Counted from the stretch's first letter, positions 17,255 to 25,816 are shown. The stretch is DNA of 64,000 nucleotides from Halorussus vallis (GCF_024138165.1 NZ_CP100000.1:1426001-1490000); one strand, 5' to 3'. Numbers and translations: made by a program. Notes: a model not told the origin generated them from the sequence alone.

Positions 17255-17668
17255 ATGAGCAAAGAGAAGTCGCGAGACGACCTGCCGAACTCCGACGCCG
17301 AGTGGCGCGAGGAACTCACCGACGAGGAGTACGAAGTGCTCCGCGAGGCCGGCACCGAGCGACCGTTCTCCGGCGAACACGTCGACCGCAAGGACGACGG
17401 CACCTACGCCTGCGCCGGCTGCGGCGCCGAACTGTTCGACTCGGAGACGAAGTTCGACTCCGGATGCGGCTGGCCGAGCTTCTACGACACCGACAACGAG
17501 CGAATCGAAACCCGAACCGACACCAGCCACGGGATGGACCGCATCGAGGTGCTGTGTGCGAACTGCGGCGGGCACCTCGGCCACGTCTTCGACGACGGCC
17601 CGGAGCCGACCGGCAAGCGCTACTGCATCAACTCGGTCGCTCTCGATTTCGAAGAAGACGAGGAGTAG
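17255..17668 (+). CDS. msrB: Peptide-methionine (R)-S-oxide reductase
   Basis: This 137-residue MsrB repairs methionine R-sulfoxide. It has both zinc pairs (CAGCG, C53/C56; CANCG, C101/C104), the signature GWPSFYDT and [12 protein letters not shown], and the catalytic cysteine in RYCINS (C124). It is full length. The next 610 bases have no gene and are occupied by repeat families B and A. Confidence 0.96.
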   Translation: MSKEKSRDDLPNSDAEWREELTDEEYEVLREAGTERPFSGEHVDRKDDGTYACAGCGAELFDSETKFDSGCGWPSFYDTDNERIETRTDTSHGMDRIEVLCANCGGHLGHVFDDGPEPTGKRYCINSVALDFEEDEE

Positions 17669-17729
17669 CGCAATTCGAAATTTCTCGGTTTTTCACTGCG
17701 AACGGCCGCAACGACCGCAAAGGAAAACG

Positions 17730-17909
17730 CCTCGAAAGCCCCCGCCCGCTCGCGGTCGCTGTGAGACATATCCGGTAAGCGGCTTTGCCGCTTACCGGAT
17801 AGGGGCCCCACAGACGACCACGTCCTTCGGACGCGAGCGGGCGGCCCCTTTCAGTCCCACCCTGCCGGTTGGTTCATCGAGCGCTTTTGTGAACTGATTC
17901 ACCGAGCGC
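17730..17909 (+). repeat. Dispersed intergenic repeat family B, copy 2
   Basis: The unit begins with the same CCTCGAAAGCCCCCGCCCGC as copy 1 and contains GCGGGCGGCCCCTTTCAGTC and CCACCCTGCCGGTTGGTTCA. The middle differs and holds a 15-base-arm palindrome. Family A copy 2 follows within 50 bases. Confidence 0.85.
17769..17801. repeat. 33-bp palindrome inside repeat B copy 2
   Basis: Perfect 15-base arms (TATCCGGTAAGCGGC and complement) flank TTT. This segment is absent from copy 1, so it looks like an exchangeable middle part. Confidence 0.92.
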
Positions 17910-17954
17910 AAGTTGCGCGAGGGGTGGAGACGCGCGATACTCGACCTTCGGCGT

Positions 17955-18140
17955 GGCGCGCGCTGGCGCGGCCTCGTGCCGCGCCATCATCGCGCGAGGG
18001 ACGACTGAGCGACCGCAGGGAGCGAAGGAGTCGGCTGGGGAGGGCGTGGCTTGCGTCTGCGCGAGCGTAGCGAGTGCAGGCTCGTCGGACCGAAGGTCCG
18101 ACGGCGGTGGCGGGGCGGTCACTCATTTGCATCGTGCGAG
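17955..18140 (+). repeat. Dispersed intergenic repeat family A, copy 2
   Basis: It starts GGCGCGCGCTGGCGCG, forms the hairpin GGCGCGGC/GCCGCGCC, then CGCGCGAGGGACGA and GTCGGCTGGGGAGGG. Further downstream GGTGGCGGGGCGGTCACTCA also matches copy 3. Hairpin arm bases differ from copies 1 and 3 but still pair. The rest of 17669-18278 has no supported gene. Confidence 0.85.
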
Positions 18141-18278
18141 CAGGACGCTTCGTTGGTCAAACACCGTCGGTTGCGGTGCGGTTTCGGTTGCGAAGTTCGG
18201 GTAGACGTTTTCGTCCGACGAGACACCCCCTACCGCAGAGAATCGAGAAACGACCCTATCGCGAATCAGTTTGTCCGA

Positions 18279-19757
18279 TTATAGATACCCCAGTTCCTTC
18301 AACTGCTCCTGGACGCCTTCGTCGAAGTCCATCTCCTGGTCGTCGGCCGCCGCCTCGCGCTTGTAGGTGTCGAGTTCGACCGCGAAGGGTTCGAGCGCCG
18401 CGGCGGGAATCGGCACGTCGCGAGCGACCTCCTCCTGCCAGGAGGGTCGGTCGGAGTCGAGGCGGTACTCGTAGGTTTCGCCGAGCGAGTTCCACTGGTA
18501 CTTGGTTTCGCCGTCGTAGGCCACCCGCATCATTCGGTTCCAGAAGGCGTACTCCTCCTCGGAGAAGTCCCGGCCCCAGGTGGCGTTCTGCGCGCCGAGC
18601 AGGCCCACTGTCTCCGAGACGACCGTCTCCCGCAGGAGGTCCTCGGAGAACGGTTCGCCCCGGGCGAGCGACACCAGCAAGTCGCCCAGATCCGCGAGCG
18701 AGAAGTGGTCGGTGACCGCCGCGGGCCAGCCCTCGGGCGGATTCACGATCTCCAGCGGCGTGTGGAGGATGCCCTCGGTCATGCTGGCGGTGTGGTGGAA
18801 CTGCTTCTTGTCGGCCTCGTAGCCGAGGTTGTGGCCGTGGTCGGAGATGATGACGACGCTCGTCTCCCCGTCGGTCTCCCGGCGGAACTTCTGGATGGCG
18901 GCCGCCACCTTCCGGTCGAGGTAGTCGATGGACGCCGCGTAGACGTCCCGGTAGTTGCGGGCGTACTCCGCGGTCGCCTTCCCGTCGTGGTTTAGCTCCC
19001 ACTTGTTGAACTCGCGGGAACTCCAAGAGTGGGGCACGTCGTGCATCGTCGTATCGTGCTGGACGAGGTTCCGGAGCGGCGTGTGGGCGTCCATGTAGTT
19101 GGCGAACAGGAACAGCGGGTCCCGGCCCCGGTTCGCGCCCGACTCGACGACCAGTTCGGAGATGCGCTTGGCACCGTCGTCGACGAGTTCGGGCACCGGC
19201 CAGGACTTGGCCTTCGGGCCGACCTGCGACCAGACGCCGTTGGCGAAGCTCTTGACGGGCCGTTCGTGTTCGAGACACTCCTCCAGGAAGCCGAGGTAGC
19301 GCTTCCAGGCCTCGGGTTCGTCGGTCTTCTTCATGTACTCCTGGACCGACAGCGCCTCGTTGAACAGCGACTCGGCGGTGTGGCTCCCGATGGAGAAGTC
19401 GTGGTACTCGTCGAACCAGGCGTCGAAGCCGAACGGCGGGGTGAGATACGAGTTGGCGCTGAGCGCGACGGTACGGTACTCGTGGAGGTCCGCCAAGAAC
19501 GTCTCGTCGGTATCGATTCCGGCGAAACTGAAGTCGGCGTCGAAGCTCTCGGAGTGGACGCCGTGGTCGCTGGGGAGTTCGCCGGTGAAGATGCTCGTGT
19601 GACTCGGGACGCTCCACGAACTCGCGGCGCGGGCGTTCTCGAACGACGAGTCCGACAGCGCCCGGAGTCGCGGGGCGTACTCGTCGAAGTAGTCCTTGCG
19701 CACCGTGTCGAGGACGATCAGGGCGACGTTGCGGGCCTCGCCGTGGTGGTCCGTCAT
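18279..19757 (-). CDS. Sulfatase-like hydrolase (alkaline phosphatase superfamily)
   Basis: This 492-residue protein has an N-terminal metal aspartate in LIVLDTVRKDYF and the nucleophile region ASSWSVPSHTSIFTGE. The latter reads S-x-P-S-H, not the C/S-x-P-S-R of classic formylglycine sulfatases. The second metal site is IISDHGHNLGYE. Such haloarchaeal members are annotated as sulfatases but may be phosphodiesterases or phosphotransferases acting on surface glycans. No signal peptide is seen. A TATA-like box 29 bases upstream suggests a leaderless mRNA. Confidence 0.85.
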   Translation of the reverse strand: MTDHHGEARNVALIVLDTVRKDYFDEYAPRLRALSDSSFENARAASSWSVPSHTSIFTGELPSDHGVHSESFDADFSFAGIDTDETFLADLHEYRTVALSANSYLTPPFGFDAWFDEYHDFSIGSHTAESLFNEALSVQEYMKKTDEPEAWKRYLGFLEECLEHERPVKSFANGVWSQVGPKAKSWPVPELVDDGAKRISELVVESGANRGRDPLFLFANYMDAHTPLRNLVQHDTTMHDVPHSWSSREFNKWELNHDGKATAEYARNYRDVYAASIDYLDRKVAAAIQKFRRETDGETSVVIISDHGHNLGYEADKKQFHHTASMTEGILHTPLEIVNPPEGWPAAVTDHFSLADLGDLLVSLARGEPFSEDLLRETVVSETVGLLGAQNATWGRDFSEEEYAFWNRMMRVAYDGETKYQWNSLGETYEYRLDSDRPSWQEEVARDVPIPAAALEPFAVELDTYKREAAADDQEMDFDEGVQEQLKELGYL

Positions 19758-19782
19758 GGTCCGGGCTAGGACGCGACCCGCG

Positions 19783-19790
19783 ATTATTAT
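19783..19790 (-). promoter_or_regulatory. TATA-like box for the sulfatase-like gene
   Basis: ATAATAAT on the minus strand is centred about 29 bases before the ATG at 19757. Confidence 0.6.
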
Positions 19791-19832
19791 GCGGGCGCTA
19801 AACGGGCGAGGCGACCGACCCGTCGCGGCAGA

Positions 19833-19870
19833 ATCGCCGGAGGTCGGCGACGTCGCCGACCTCCGGCGAT
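19833..19870. repeat. 38-bp perfect palindrome directly after the 19875-20870 gene
   Basis: Two 19-base arms meet without a spacer (ATCGCCGGAGGTCGGCGAC and complement). It starts 4 bases after the stop of the upstream minus-strand gene, so it could act as a 3' hairpin for that transcript. Confidence 0.94.
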
Positions 19871-19874
19871 TTAA

Positions 19875-20870
19875 TCACTCCGGGCGCTGGTTCGGCGTCG
19901 TGAACGGCGTGATGGCGGCCGTGCGCTGAGCGACGGTCGCGATGCGGAGGACGAACGCGAACAGCACCGCCAGCGGCGCGAAGCCGACCGTGACGGTCAG
20001 CGCGAGCGCGAGCGGCGGGAGCGTGGGAAAGAACGACCCCTCGGGGGCGCCGCCGGCGAGCACCAGCACCGCCGTCGAGACGACCGTCGCGGGGACGCCG
20101 ACGTACAGCAGGATGCGCGAGAACGTCGCGAGTTCGCTCTGCATGTAGAGGGTCTTGAAGTACTGGCGGGCGACGTCGATTCGCTGGAGGCGCGTGACGA
20201 GTTCGTCGAGTTCGGCGATCTCCTCGTCGTCGAGGCTCTCGCGGTGGTTCTCGCGGATGCGCTGAATCTGGTGAATCTGCTCGCCGTAGTTGGTGTCGAG
20301 GGTCGCCGACAGCGCGTGGAACGTGCCGAAACTCGATTCGTTGAGCAGGCCGCTCACCTCGTCGATGTGGTCGTTCAACGACGATTCGAGGCGGTCTATC
20401 TCGTCGTCGAGGTCGTCGTCGCCCACGCCGCGGACGTCTTCGAGCGATTGGACCTGGTCGTGGGTGTTCTCGAGAAGTTGGGCCAAGAAGTCCGAGGGCG
20501 TCACCGGCGCGACGGACCCGCCGGCGTCGTTCTGGACAGCCTGGCGGTACTCAGTCACGCGGTCGATCTGGTCCAGGAGTTCGCCGGGCGACCCGAGCTG
20601 TCGCGAGAGGACGAGCTGATTGATGGAGAGGACCAGCGTGATGAGCGTGATGTTGCCCCCGACCTGGGAGCTGTAGACGTAGAGCAGCGGCACCGGCCAC
20701 GCGATTCCGCCCACCGAGAATGACTCTACGAGGACGAACAGCGCGAACACGCCCGCCAGCACCACCGCCGCGATGGTCAGTCGGTGACCGTCCAGCAACA
20801 GCCACTCGGCGGGGTCGTCCCTGGCGACGCGAACGTCGTCGCGGAGTTGGTCCCGAAGCGTCCGAGCCAT
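19875..20870 (-). CDS. Membrane protein with a central coiled-coil region
   Basis: This is a 331-residue protein. Two hydrophobic segments near residues 28-50 and 60-88 are followed by a long charged helical part (about 95-245, rich in Asp, Glu, Arg and Leu heptads), then two more helices (about 250-275 and 285-310). The layout suggests a cytoplasmic coiled-coil sensor or scaffold between membrane hairpins. No enzyme motif is seen and no family was recognised. The 49652-50554 gene has a related layout but no clear sequence match. Confidence 0.7.
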   Translation of the reverse strand: MARTLRDQLRDDVRVARDDPAEWLLLDGHRLTIAAVVLAGVFALFVLVESFSVGGIAWPVPLLYVYSSQVGGNITLITLVLSINQLVLSRQLGSPGELLDQIDRVTEYRQAVQNDAGGSVAPVTPSDFLAQLLENTHDQVQSLEDVRGVGDDDLDDEIDRLESSLNDHIDEVSGLLNESSFGTFHALSATLDTNYGEQIHQIQRIRENHRESLDDEEIAELDELVTRLQRIDVARQYFKTLYMQSELATFSRILLYVGVPATVVSTAVLVLAGGAPEGSFFPTLPPLALALTVTVGFAPLAVLFAFVLRIATVAQRTAAITPFTTPNQRPE

Positions 20871-20938
20871 CTAACTACGGTACGGGAACGAGACGGGAAA
20901 GCCCGTCGGCGGAGAAGCGGGCGACCGAGTCCGCCGAC

Positions 20939-21175
20939 TCAGACCCGCAACCGAACCGTCTCGTCGGTGATGTTCGAGACGAACTCGTCGGCGAGGCGCT
21001 CGGTATCCTGGTGGACGGGACCGTCCCACCGAAGCTCGGAGAGCGTCTCGGCGTCGGCGTCGGTGTCGACGGCGACGTAGAGGTCGCCGTCACGTACGTC
21101 GTCGACCGTGCCGACGGTGCCGCCGCTCTGGGAGACGACTCGCTTTCCGACGTGCTTCTCGGAGTAGTCGGCCAT
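20939..21175 (-). CDS. Small PRC-barrel-like protein
   Basis: This 78-residue protein reads MADYSEKHVGKRVVSQSGG, then TVDDVRDGDLYVAVD. The pattern 'G-K-V-V...G-G-x-V-G-x-V-x-D-V...LYV' is typical of PRC-barrel beta folds, which are abundant in haloarchaea and may bind RNA or act in cell division (CdpB-like). The ATG at 21175 begins exactly at this conserved start. The name is inferred from pattern only. Confidence 0.65.
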   Translation of the reverse strand: MADYSEKHVGKRVVSQSGGTVGTVDDVRDGDLYVAVDTDADAETLSELRWDGPVHQDTERLADEFVSNITDETVRLRV

Positions 21176-21284
21176 GGAGCGTGGTACGGCGTCGACGGGC
21201 GAATGCGTTGGGGCCGCTCGGTGTTCGGAGTGGAACGCGGCGAGGCCGACTTTTCGACCGAGTACGCGACCCGATTTACCGAAC

Positions 21285-21410
21285 CGGCGCGCGCTGACGC
21301 GGGCAGGCGGTTCGCCCGCGTCCATGCGCGCGAGGGATGAGCGAACGAAGTGAGCGAATCGGTTGGGGAGGGTGTGGCTCGCGGTGGCGGTGCGGTCACT
21401 CAGTTGTGGA
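21285..21410 (+). repeat. Dispersed intergenic repeat family A, copy 3
   Basis: It starts GGCGCGCGCTGACGCG, with hairpin arms GACGCGGGC/GCCCGCGTC, then CATGCGCGCGAGGGATGA and GGTTGGGGAGGGTGTGGC, ending in GGTGGCGGTGCGGTCACTCA. It fills most of the 345-base gap 21176-21520. The remaining bases show nothing recognisable. Confidence 0.85.
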
Positions 21411-21520
21411 GTGTGAGTAGCGGTCTACGGTGCGGTTGCGGTCGCGGTCGGAGTGCGGTCACGTATCGTCCTAACGAAAGTCACGAGAGCGCTTCGGAGG
21501 AAACCAGCCAGACCCACCCC

Positions 21521-22384
21521 TCAGAAATCCAGCCGAGAAAGCGTCTCCCCCAACTCCGGGACGTACGACTCGCCGAAGTAGTAGACGTGGACCAGCAGGG
21601 GGTACACCGCGTAGGCGTCCCGGCGCTCCGGGAAGAACCCCGACGCGATGCCCCGGCGCTCCCGATACCTGTCGAAGAACGCCTCGCCGAAGGTCCCGGT
21701 CCAGTCGACGTAGGCGAGTTCGATTTCGGGGTGGGCGTAGTAGCACGCCGGGTCGAGGAACGCCCGCACTTCGCCCGCGTCGGGGTCGGCGAGGACGTTT
21801 CCGGTCCAGAGGTCGCCGTGGACCAGCCCCGGCGCGTCCGGTTCGACGAGGAGGCCGTCGAGCGCGTCGGCGAACTCGCCGACGCGCTCGGCCAGCGACG
21901 GCGGGAGGCGGCCAGACTCGCGCACGAGTCCGGCCGCGTACTCGACCCGACGGTCGCGGTAGAACTCGACCCAGGAGTCGGTCCACGGGTTCGGCAGGTC
22001 GACGGAGCCGACCAGCGTGTCGAAGGGGAAGCCGAACGTGGGGGCGCTCACGTCGTGGAGCGCGGCGAGGCGGTCGGCGGCGTCGCGCTCGACCGCCGGG
22101 GTGAATGTCGCCCGGCCGTCGACGTACTCCAGCACCAGCAGGTCATTGTCGGCGTGGAGCATGCCGGGCACCGGGAGGTCGCTCTCAGTCTCCAGGTACC
22201 GGAGCATCCGGGCCTCGACGGTCAGGGGCGCGTCGCCGGTCTTGGCGACTACGGTGCGGCCGTCGGCGAGGTCGACCCGGCGGACGACGCCGATCTCACC
22301 ACCGTCGAGTTCGGCGACCGCCGTCGGCTCCGAGCCGACGGCGGTCGCGACGCGGTCGACGAAGTCCTCGGGAACGTCGGCCAT
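21521..22384 (-). CDS. Fructosamine kinase family protein
   Basis: This 287-residue kinase has the aminoglycoside-phosphotransferase-like fold: a lysine in RTVVAKTGD, LEYVDGRATF at the hinge, catalytic LVHGDLWTGNVL and the metal aspartate in FLDPACYYAHPEIELAY. This matches fructosamine-3-kinases, which phosphorylate ketoamines on glycated proteins and help remove the sugar. An N-terminal segment encoding AVGSEPTAVAE lies on a 35-bp palindrome. It is a single gene. Confidence 0.9.
   Translation of the reverse strand: MADVPEDFVDRVATAVGSEPTAVAELDGGEIGVVRRVDLADGRTVVAKTGDAPLTVEARMLRYLETESDLPVPGMLHADNDLLVLEYVDGRATFTPAVERDAADRLAALHDVSAPTFGFPFDTLVGSVDLPNPWTDSWVEFYRDRRVEYAAGLVRESGRLPPSLAERVGEFADALDGLLVEPDAPGLVHGDLWTGNVLADPDAGEVRAFLDPACYYAHPEIELAYVDWTGTFGEAFFDRYRERRGIASGFFPERRDAYAVYPLLVHVYYFGESYVPELGETLSRLDF
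22314..22348. repeat. 35-bp palindrome in the fructosamine kinase gene
   Basis: Perfect 17-base arms surround a single C at 22331, within the first 25 codons of the gene. Confidence 0.93.
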
Positions 22385-22478
22385 CGCTCCGACCGAGGGG
22401 CCGACGCGACCTAAGTTCTCCCGAACCCCACCGAGTCAGATTTATGCTAACACGGCGCTTACTTCCGGCGGGACCCGC

Positions 22479-23081
22479 ATGTCACAGGCCGCCCGCGAAT
22501 CGGGAGCGACCGCCGACGAGAACCGAAACGAGACGGGAGACGAAAACTGGGACGAAACTGGAGACGAAAGCCGGGACGAGACGGCCGCGGAGTTCGAACG
22601 CCTCCGGACCAAGAAGAAAGAACGCCGAGGCAACGCCGAGGAGGCCGAGGTCGAGGACGTGTTCGTCGGCGAGAGCCGGGTCGTGCTCACGGTCGGCTTC
22701 GACTGGACGACCGACACCGAGCGACTCGCCTACGACCTCGACGACGACCGGGACGTGCTCCGGTTGGACGCGCTCGCCGACGCCCAGGGCTTCGAGTTCG
22801 AGCAGGTGAGCTTCCTGGAAGGCGAGAGTTTCCCCGTGGTCTACACCGGCGAGGAGTGGGTGCCGGAGGCCCACCTCGCCCACGTAGAGAGCCAGGGGTC
22901 CGCCGCCGAGACGTTCGCCGCCGAGTCGCGGTTGCTCGCACGCGAACTCGCCCGGTCGCCGGGCGTCCTGCGGAAGTTCGTCCGCGCGGTCCGGCGGATG
23001 ACGACCAAGCAGTGGATTATCGCCGTGATTCTGGTCAAGAAACTGGTCGTCGTCGCGCTGGTGGCGTGGCTGGTACTGTAA
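22479..23081 (+). CDS. Tail-anchored acidic protein, unknown function
   Basis: This is a 200-residue protein. The first 35 residues are low-complexity (tandem NETGDENWDETGDESRDE-type units), then a charged helix and a compact domain (VLTVGFDWTTDTERL, FEFEQVSFLEG). The C-terminus has a basic stretch (RAVRRMTTKQ) followed by one hydrophobic helix (WIIAVILVKKLVVVALVAWLVL region), suggesting a tail anchor facing the cytoplasm. It starts 95 bases from the divergent kinase gene. No family was recognised. Confidence 0.65.
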   Translation: MSQAARESGATADENRNETGDENWDETGDESRDETAAEFERLRTKKKERRGNAEEAEVEDVFVGESRVVLTVGFDWTTDTERLAYDLDDDRDVLRLDALADAQGFEFEQVSFLEGESFPVVYTGEEWVPEAHLAHVESQGSAAETFAAESRLLARELARSPGVLRKFVRAVRRMTTKQWIIAVILVKKLVVVALVAWLVL

Positions 23082-23124
23082 ACGTCGCCGTCACGCCGAG
23101 GTGCTTTTCCCGGCGCTGGGAGTA

Positions 23125-23129
23125 GGAGG
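23125..23129 (+). promoter_or_regulatory. Shine-Dalgarno for the BrkB-like gene
   Basis: GGAGG lies three bases before the ATG at 23133, close spacing. A T-rich box at 23103-23110 suggests its own promoter. Confidence 0.45.
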
Positions 23130-23132
23130 CGT

Positions 23133-24131
23133 ATGGACGCTCGGGTCGAACGCCTCTACTCGACGGGACGGGCGGTCCTGCGTGAGGTGCGAGCCGAGGA
23201 CGTGACGTTCATGGCCGGGAGCGTCGCCTACCACGCGTTCGTCTCGCTACTGCCGGTGCTGGTGTTGTTGACGCTCGTGGTGTCGACCGTCGGGAGCGAG
23301 ACGCTGGCGACCGAAATCGTCGGCCTGGTCGTCGCCTACTTCCCGCCGAGCGTCCAGTCGTTCGTCGGGACCGCGCTGTCGGGCGGCCCAGCGACCCACG
23401 TCTCGCTGGTGAGTTCGGTCGCGCTCCTGTGGGGGACGTTCAAGATATTTCGGGCGCTCGACGCCGCCTTCGCCGAGATATACGACGCCGAGCGCCGGTC
23501 GTCGCCGCTCCACGAAGCCGCCGAAACCGTCCTCGTCTTGCTCGCGGTCGTGCTGAGCGTCGTCGCGCTCGGAATCACCGGGACGGCGTTCGCCTTCCCC
23601 GACTGGCTCCCGCTGACGGGGGCGATGAACGAGATACTCTCGGTGGGCGTGCTGATGGCGGCATTCCTGCCGATGTACTACGCCTTCCCGAACACCGAGG
23701 TGACGGTCCGGGAGATACTGCCCGGCGTCGTGGTCGCCGCGCTCGGGTGGAAGGCGCTTCAGGTCCTCTTCCAGTTGTACGCCGCCGTCTCGACCAAGTC
23801 GACCGCCTACGGCGTGGCCGGGGGCGTCCTGCTGGCGCTGATCTGGCTCTACTTCGGCGGCCTCGTCCTGCTGGTCGGCGCGGCGGTGAACGCCGTGCTC
23901 GCCGGCAAGGACGGCGACGTGGCGCCCGGCGCACGACAGGAGACGAGCGCCGACCGCGGTCGCACCGAGCGCCCGTCCGAATCGGTCGAGAGCGAGCGCG
24001 AGTTCGCGCTCGCTCTCGACCGACTGGTCGCCGAAGCGCGCGACGGCGGCGTTCCGGAGGAGTCAATTCGGCGCGCGCTCCGGACTCGGGCCGACGACCG
24101 CCGCGAAGCAAGCGACGAGAAGTCGAGGTGA
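23133..24131 (+). CDS. YihY/virulence factor BrkB family membrane protein
   Basis: This 332-residue protein has the YihY/BrkB pattern: a basic amphipathic start, FMAGSVAYHAFVSLLPVLVLL, a polar SVALLWGTFKIFRALDAAF, further helices and SKSTAYGV-like STKSTAYGVAGGVLLALIWLYFGG. About six membrane helices are visible. A hydrophilic C-terminal tail from residue 265 contains a 42-bp palindrome and a repeated charged helix. The function of the family is still debated (envelope transport or lipid-related). Confidence 0.9.
   Translation: MDARVERLYSTGRAVLREVRAEDVTFMAGSVAYHAFVSLLPVLVLLTLVVSTVGSETLATEIVGLVVAYFPPSVQSFVGTALSGGPATHVSLVSSVALLWGTFKIFRALDAAFAEIYDAERRSSPLHEAAETVLVLLAVVLSVVALGITGTAFAFPDWLPLTGAMNEILSVGVLMAAFLPMYYAFPNTEVTVREILPGVVVAALGWKALQVLFQLYAAVSTKSTAYGVAGGVLLALIWLYFGGLVLLVGAAVNAVLAGKDGDVAPGARQETSADRGRTERPSESVESEREFALALDRLVAEARDGGVPEESIRRALRTRADDRREASDEKSR
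23982..24023. repeat. 42-bp palindrome in the BrkB cytoplasmic tail
   Basis: Perfect 20-base arms are separated by GT (24002-24003). They encode SVESEREFALALDR in the non-conserved C-terminal tail. Confidence 0.94.
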
Positions 24132-24197
24132 AGTCACCGAGCTACAGTCCCTCCCGCGGCGACCACGCTTTTGGGTCGAGGAGTCGAGCGTCCGACC

Positions 24198-24587
24198 ATG
24201 GCCAGGTCGATTCCGCCCGAAGCCGAGCGACTCATCACCAGCGAACCGCTGATGGCCCACTTCGCCACCTGCGCCGACGGCCGCCCGCACGTCGCGCCGG
24301 TGTGGTACCACTACGACGCCGGCACGCTGGAGGTGCTCACCGGCGGACGAAAGCTGGCGAACGTCCGGAAGAATCCGCTGGTCGCCGTCTCGATTCAGAA
24401 GGACATCGGCGGGAAGACCGAGTGGATGGTGACGCTCCGGGGGACCGCGACGGTGGTCGAGGACGAGCAGGCGCGCCGGGCGGCCGCAGAGCGAATCAAT
24501 CCCAGGTACGGCGCGCCGCCGGAGGAGTACTCGGAGAACGTGCTGGTCCGGGTCGACGTGGGGTCGGCGAGGTATCAGACGTACTGA
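24198..24587 (+). CDS. Pyridoxamine 5'-phosphate oxidase family protein
   Basis: This 129-residue split-barrel protein carries the PPOX flavin-binding pattern: MAHFATCADGRPHVAPVWYH, LTGGRKLANVRKNPLVAVSI and WMVTLRGTATVV. Such short members bind FMN or F420 and reduce or oxidise small cofactors; the substrate is not predictable. A TATA-like CGCTTTTGGG sits about 27 bases before the ATG. A second, broken PPOX-like gene lies at 39424-39988. Confidence 0.88.
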   Translation: MARSIPPEAERLITSEPLMAHFATCADGRPHVAPVWYHYDAGTLEVLTGGRKLANVRKNPLVAVSIQKDIGGKTEWMVTLRGTATVVEDEQARRAAAERINPRYGAPPEEYSENVLVRVDVGSARYQTY

Positions 24588-24631
24588 CGCTCTCGGGGAA
24601 ATATTCACGCAGGTACGGCCGACAGTCCGAC

Positions 24632-25816
24632 TCACTCGATGGGGAACCGCAGAATCGCGCCGAGGCCGTCGAACGCCTCGGCGAACCGTCGGCCGTCCTC
24701 GAAGTCGTTCGGAACGACGACGCACTCGCCGCCCTCGTTCTCGGCGCGCTCGCGCAGCGAGCGCACCTCCTCGACCGGGAGGGTCTCCGCGACCAGCAGC
24801 GTCTCGACCGCGTCGTACTCCAGCGCCTCGTCGACCGCGTCGCGGCCGTAGACGACCGACTCCGCTTCGCTTCCGGCACTGCTTTCTCCGTCGCTTCCGG
24901 TCCCGTCGTCGCTTCCGCTCTCGCCGTCGCTCCCGGCGCCGCCGGCCGCGAGCGCGCCGAAGAACCGGTCGACGAGTTCGCGGGTTTCCCGGCGCTCCTC
25001 GTCGGCGATGCGGTCGCTGGCTTTCTCCGCGAGCTGGCGCAGCCCCTGCTCGGAGGCGTACTCGACCGCGAGCGGGTCGCCGACCAGGCGGTCTTCGAGG
25101 CGGTGGTCGAGGTGGCCGCCCTCCCGGAAGTCCTCGACCGTCACCGACGTCCCGCCCAGCACCAGACCGTCGACGCCGTGGCCCGCGCTGTCGGACTCCG
25201 CGCCGTGGTCGCCGAGGAACGCCCGTTCGGCCTCGTCGGCGACCGACTCGAAGAACTCCTCCTTCTGGCGCTCGCGGTCGCGCTCGAACCGGTCGGCCGA
25301 CTGGCCGCCCGCCTTTGTCTTGCCCATCACGTCGCTGTCGAACACCTCGACGACCCGCACGTCCTCGTTCTCGGTCAGACCGAGCGCGGCCCCGCCGCGT
25401 TCGACCACGAGCAGGCCGTAGGTGCCGGCCGACTCCTCGGCGCCCGACAGCGGGTCCGTCTCGAACTCGTTGCTCCGCTCGTAGACGAACTCCGAAACCG
25501 GCGTCGGCAGGTCGTCGAAGACGTACTCGACCACGTCGCCGTCGACCACGCCGGCGTAGACGACCAGTCCGTTCTCGGGGGTCGTCTCCTGGTGCTGGAG
25601 GATTCGGCGCACCGCTTCGAGGGCGTCGAGGTACGCCCTGTCGTCGCCGTCGTCGTCGATGTACTCGGCCTCGGCGCGGTCCTCCTCGACGCGTTCGAGG
25701 GCCTCGCCGAGGGGTTTGTCGGGCGGGACCGCGACGGTGACGAGGTCGTTCTCTGTCGCTTCGGCCGCTTCGACCCGCTCGATTCGCTCTCGGAGTTCGT
25801 AGGCGTTGGTGTCCAT
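24632..25816 (-). CDS. Vms1/ANKZF1-type peptidyl-tRNA hydrolase (eRF1-like)
   Basis: This 394-residue protein belongs to the archaeal eRF1-related family whose eukaryotic member Vms1 frees stalled nascent chains from tRNA on 60S ribosomes. The catalytic loop is visible as TKAGGQSADRFERD (GGQ at residues 170-172, in the GGQSxxRF form of Vms1 rather than the GGQ of eRF1). It has an N-terminal domain, a central eRF1-2-like domain and a C-terminal L7Ae-like part (VVYGRDAVDEALEYDAVETLLVAE), with a Gly/Ser/Asp linker near residues 286-315. It probably works in ribosome rescue. Confidence 0.9.
   Translation of the reverse strand: MDTNAYELRERIERVEAAEATENDLVTVAVPPDKPLGEALERVEEDRAEAEYIDDDGDDRAYLDALEAVRRILQHQETTPENGLVVYAGVVDGDVVEYVFDDLPTPVSEFVYERSNEFETDPLSGAEESAGTYGLLVVERGGAALGLTENEDVRVVEVFDSDVMGKTKAGGQSADRFERDRERQKEEFFESVADEAERAFLGDHGAESDSAGHGVDGLVLGGTSVTVEDFREGGHLDHRLEDRLVGDPLAVEYASEQGLRQLAEKASDRIADEERRETRELVDRFFGALAAGGAGSDGESGSDDGTGSDGESSAGSEAESVVYGRDAVDEALEYDAVETLLVAETLPVEEVRSLRERAENEGGECVVVPNDFEDGRRFAEAFDGLGAILRFPIE

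Noticed and set aside
17620-18132. Short minus-strand frames in the msrB-sulfatase gap
   Set aside because: They are translations of repeats B and A, with Pro/Arg/Ser-rich products.
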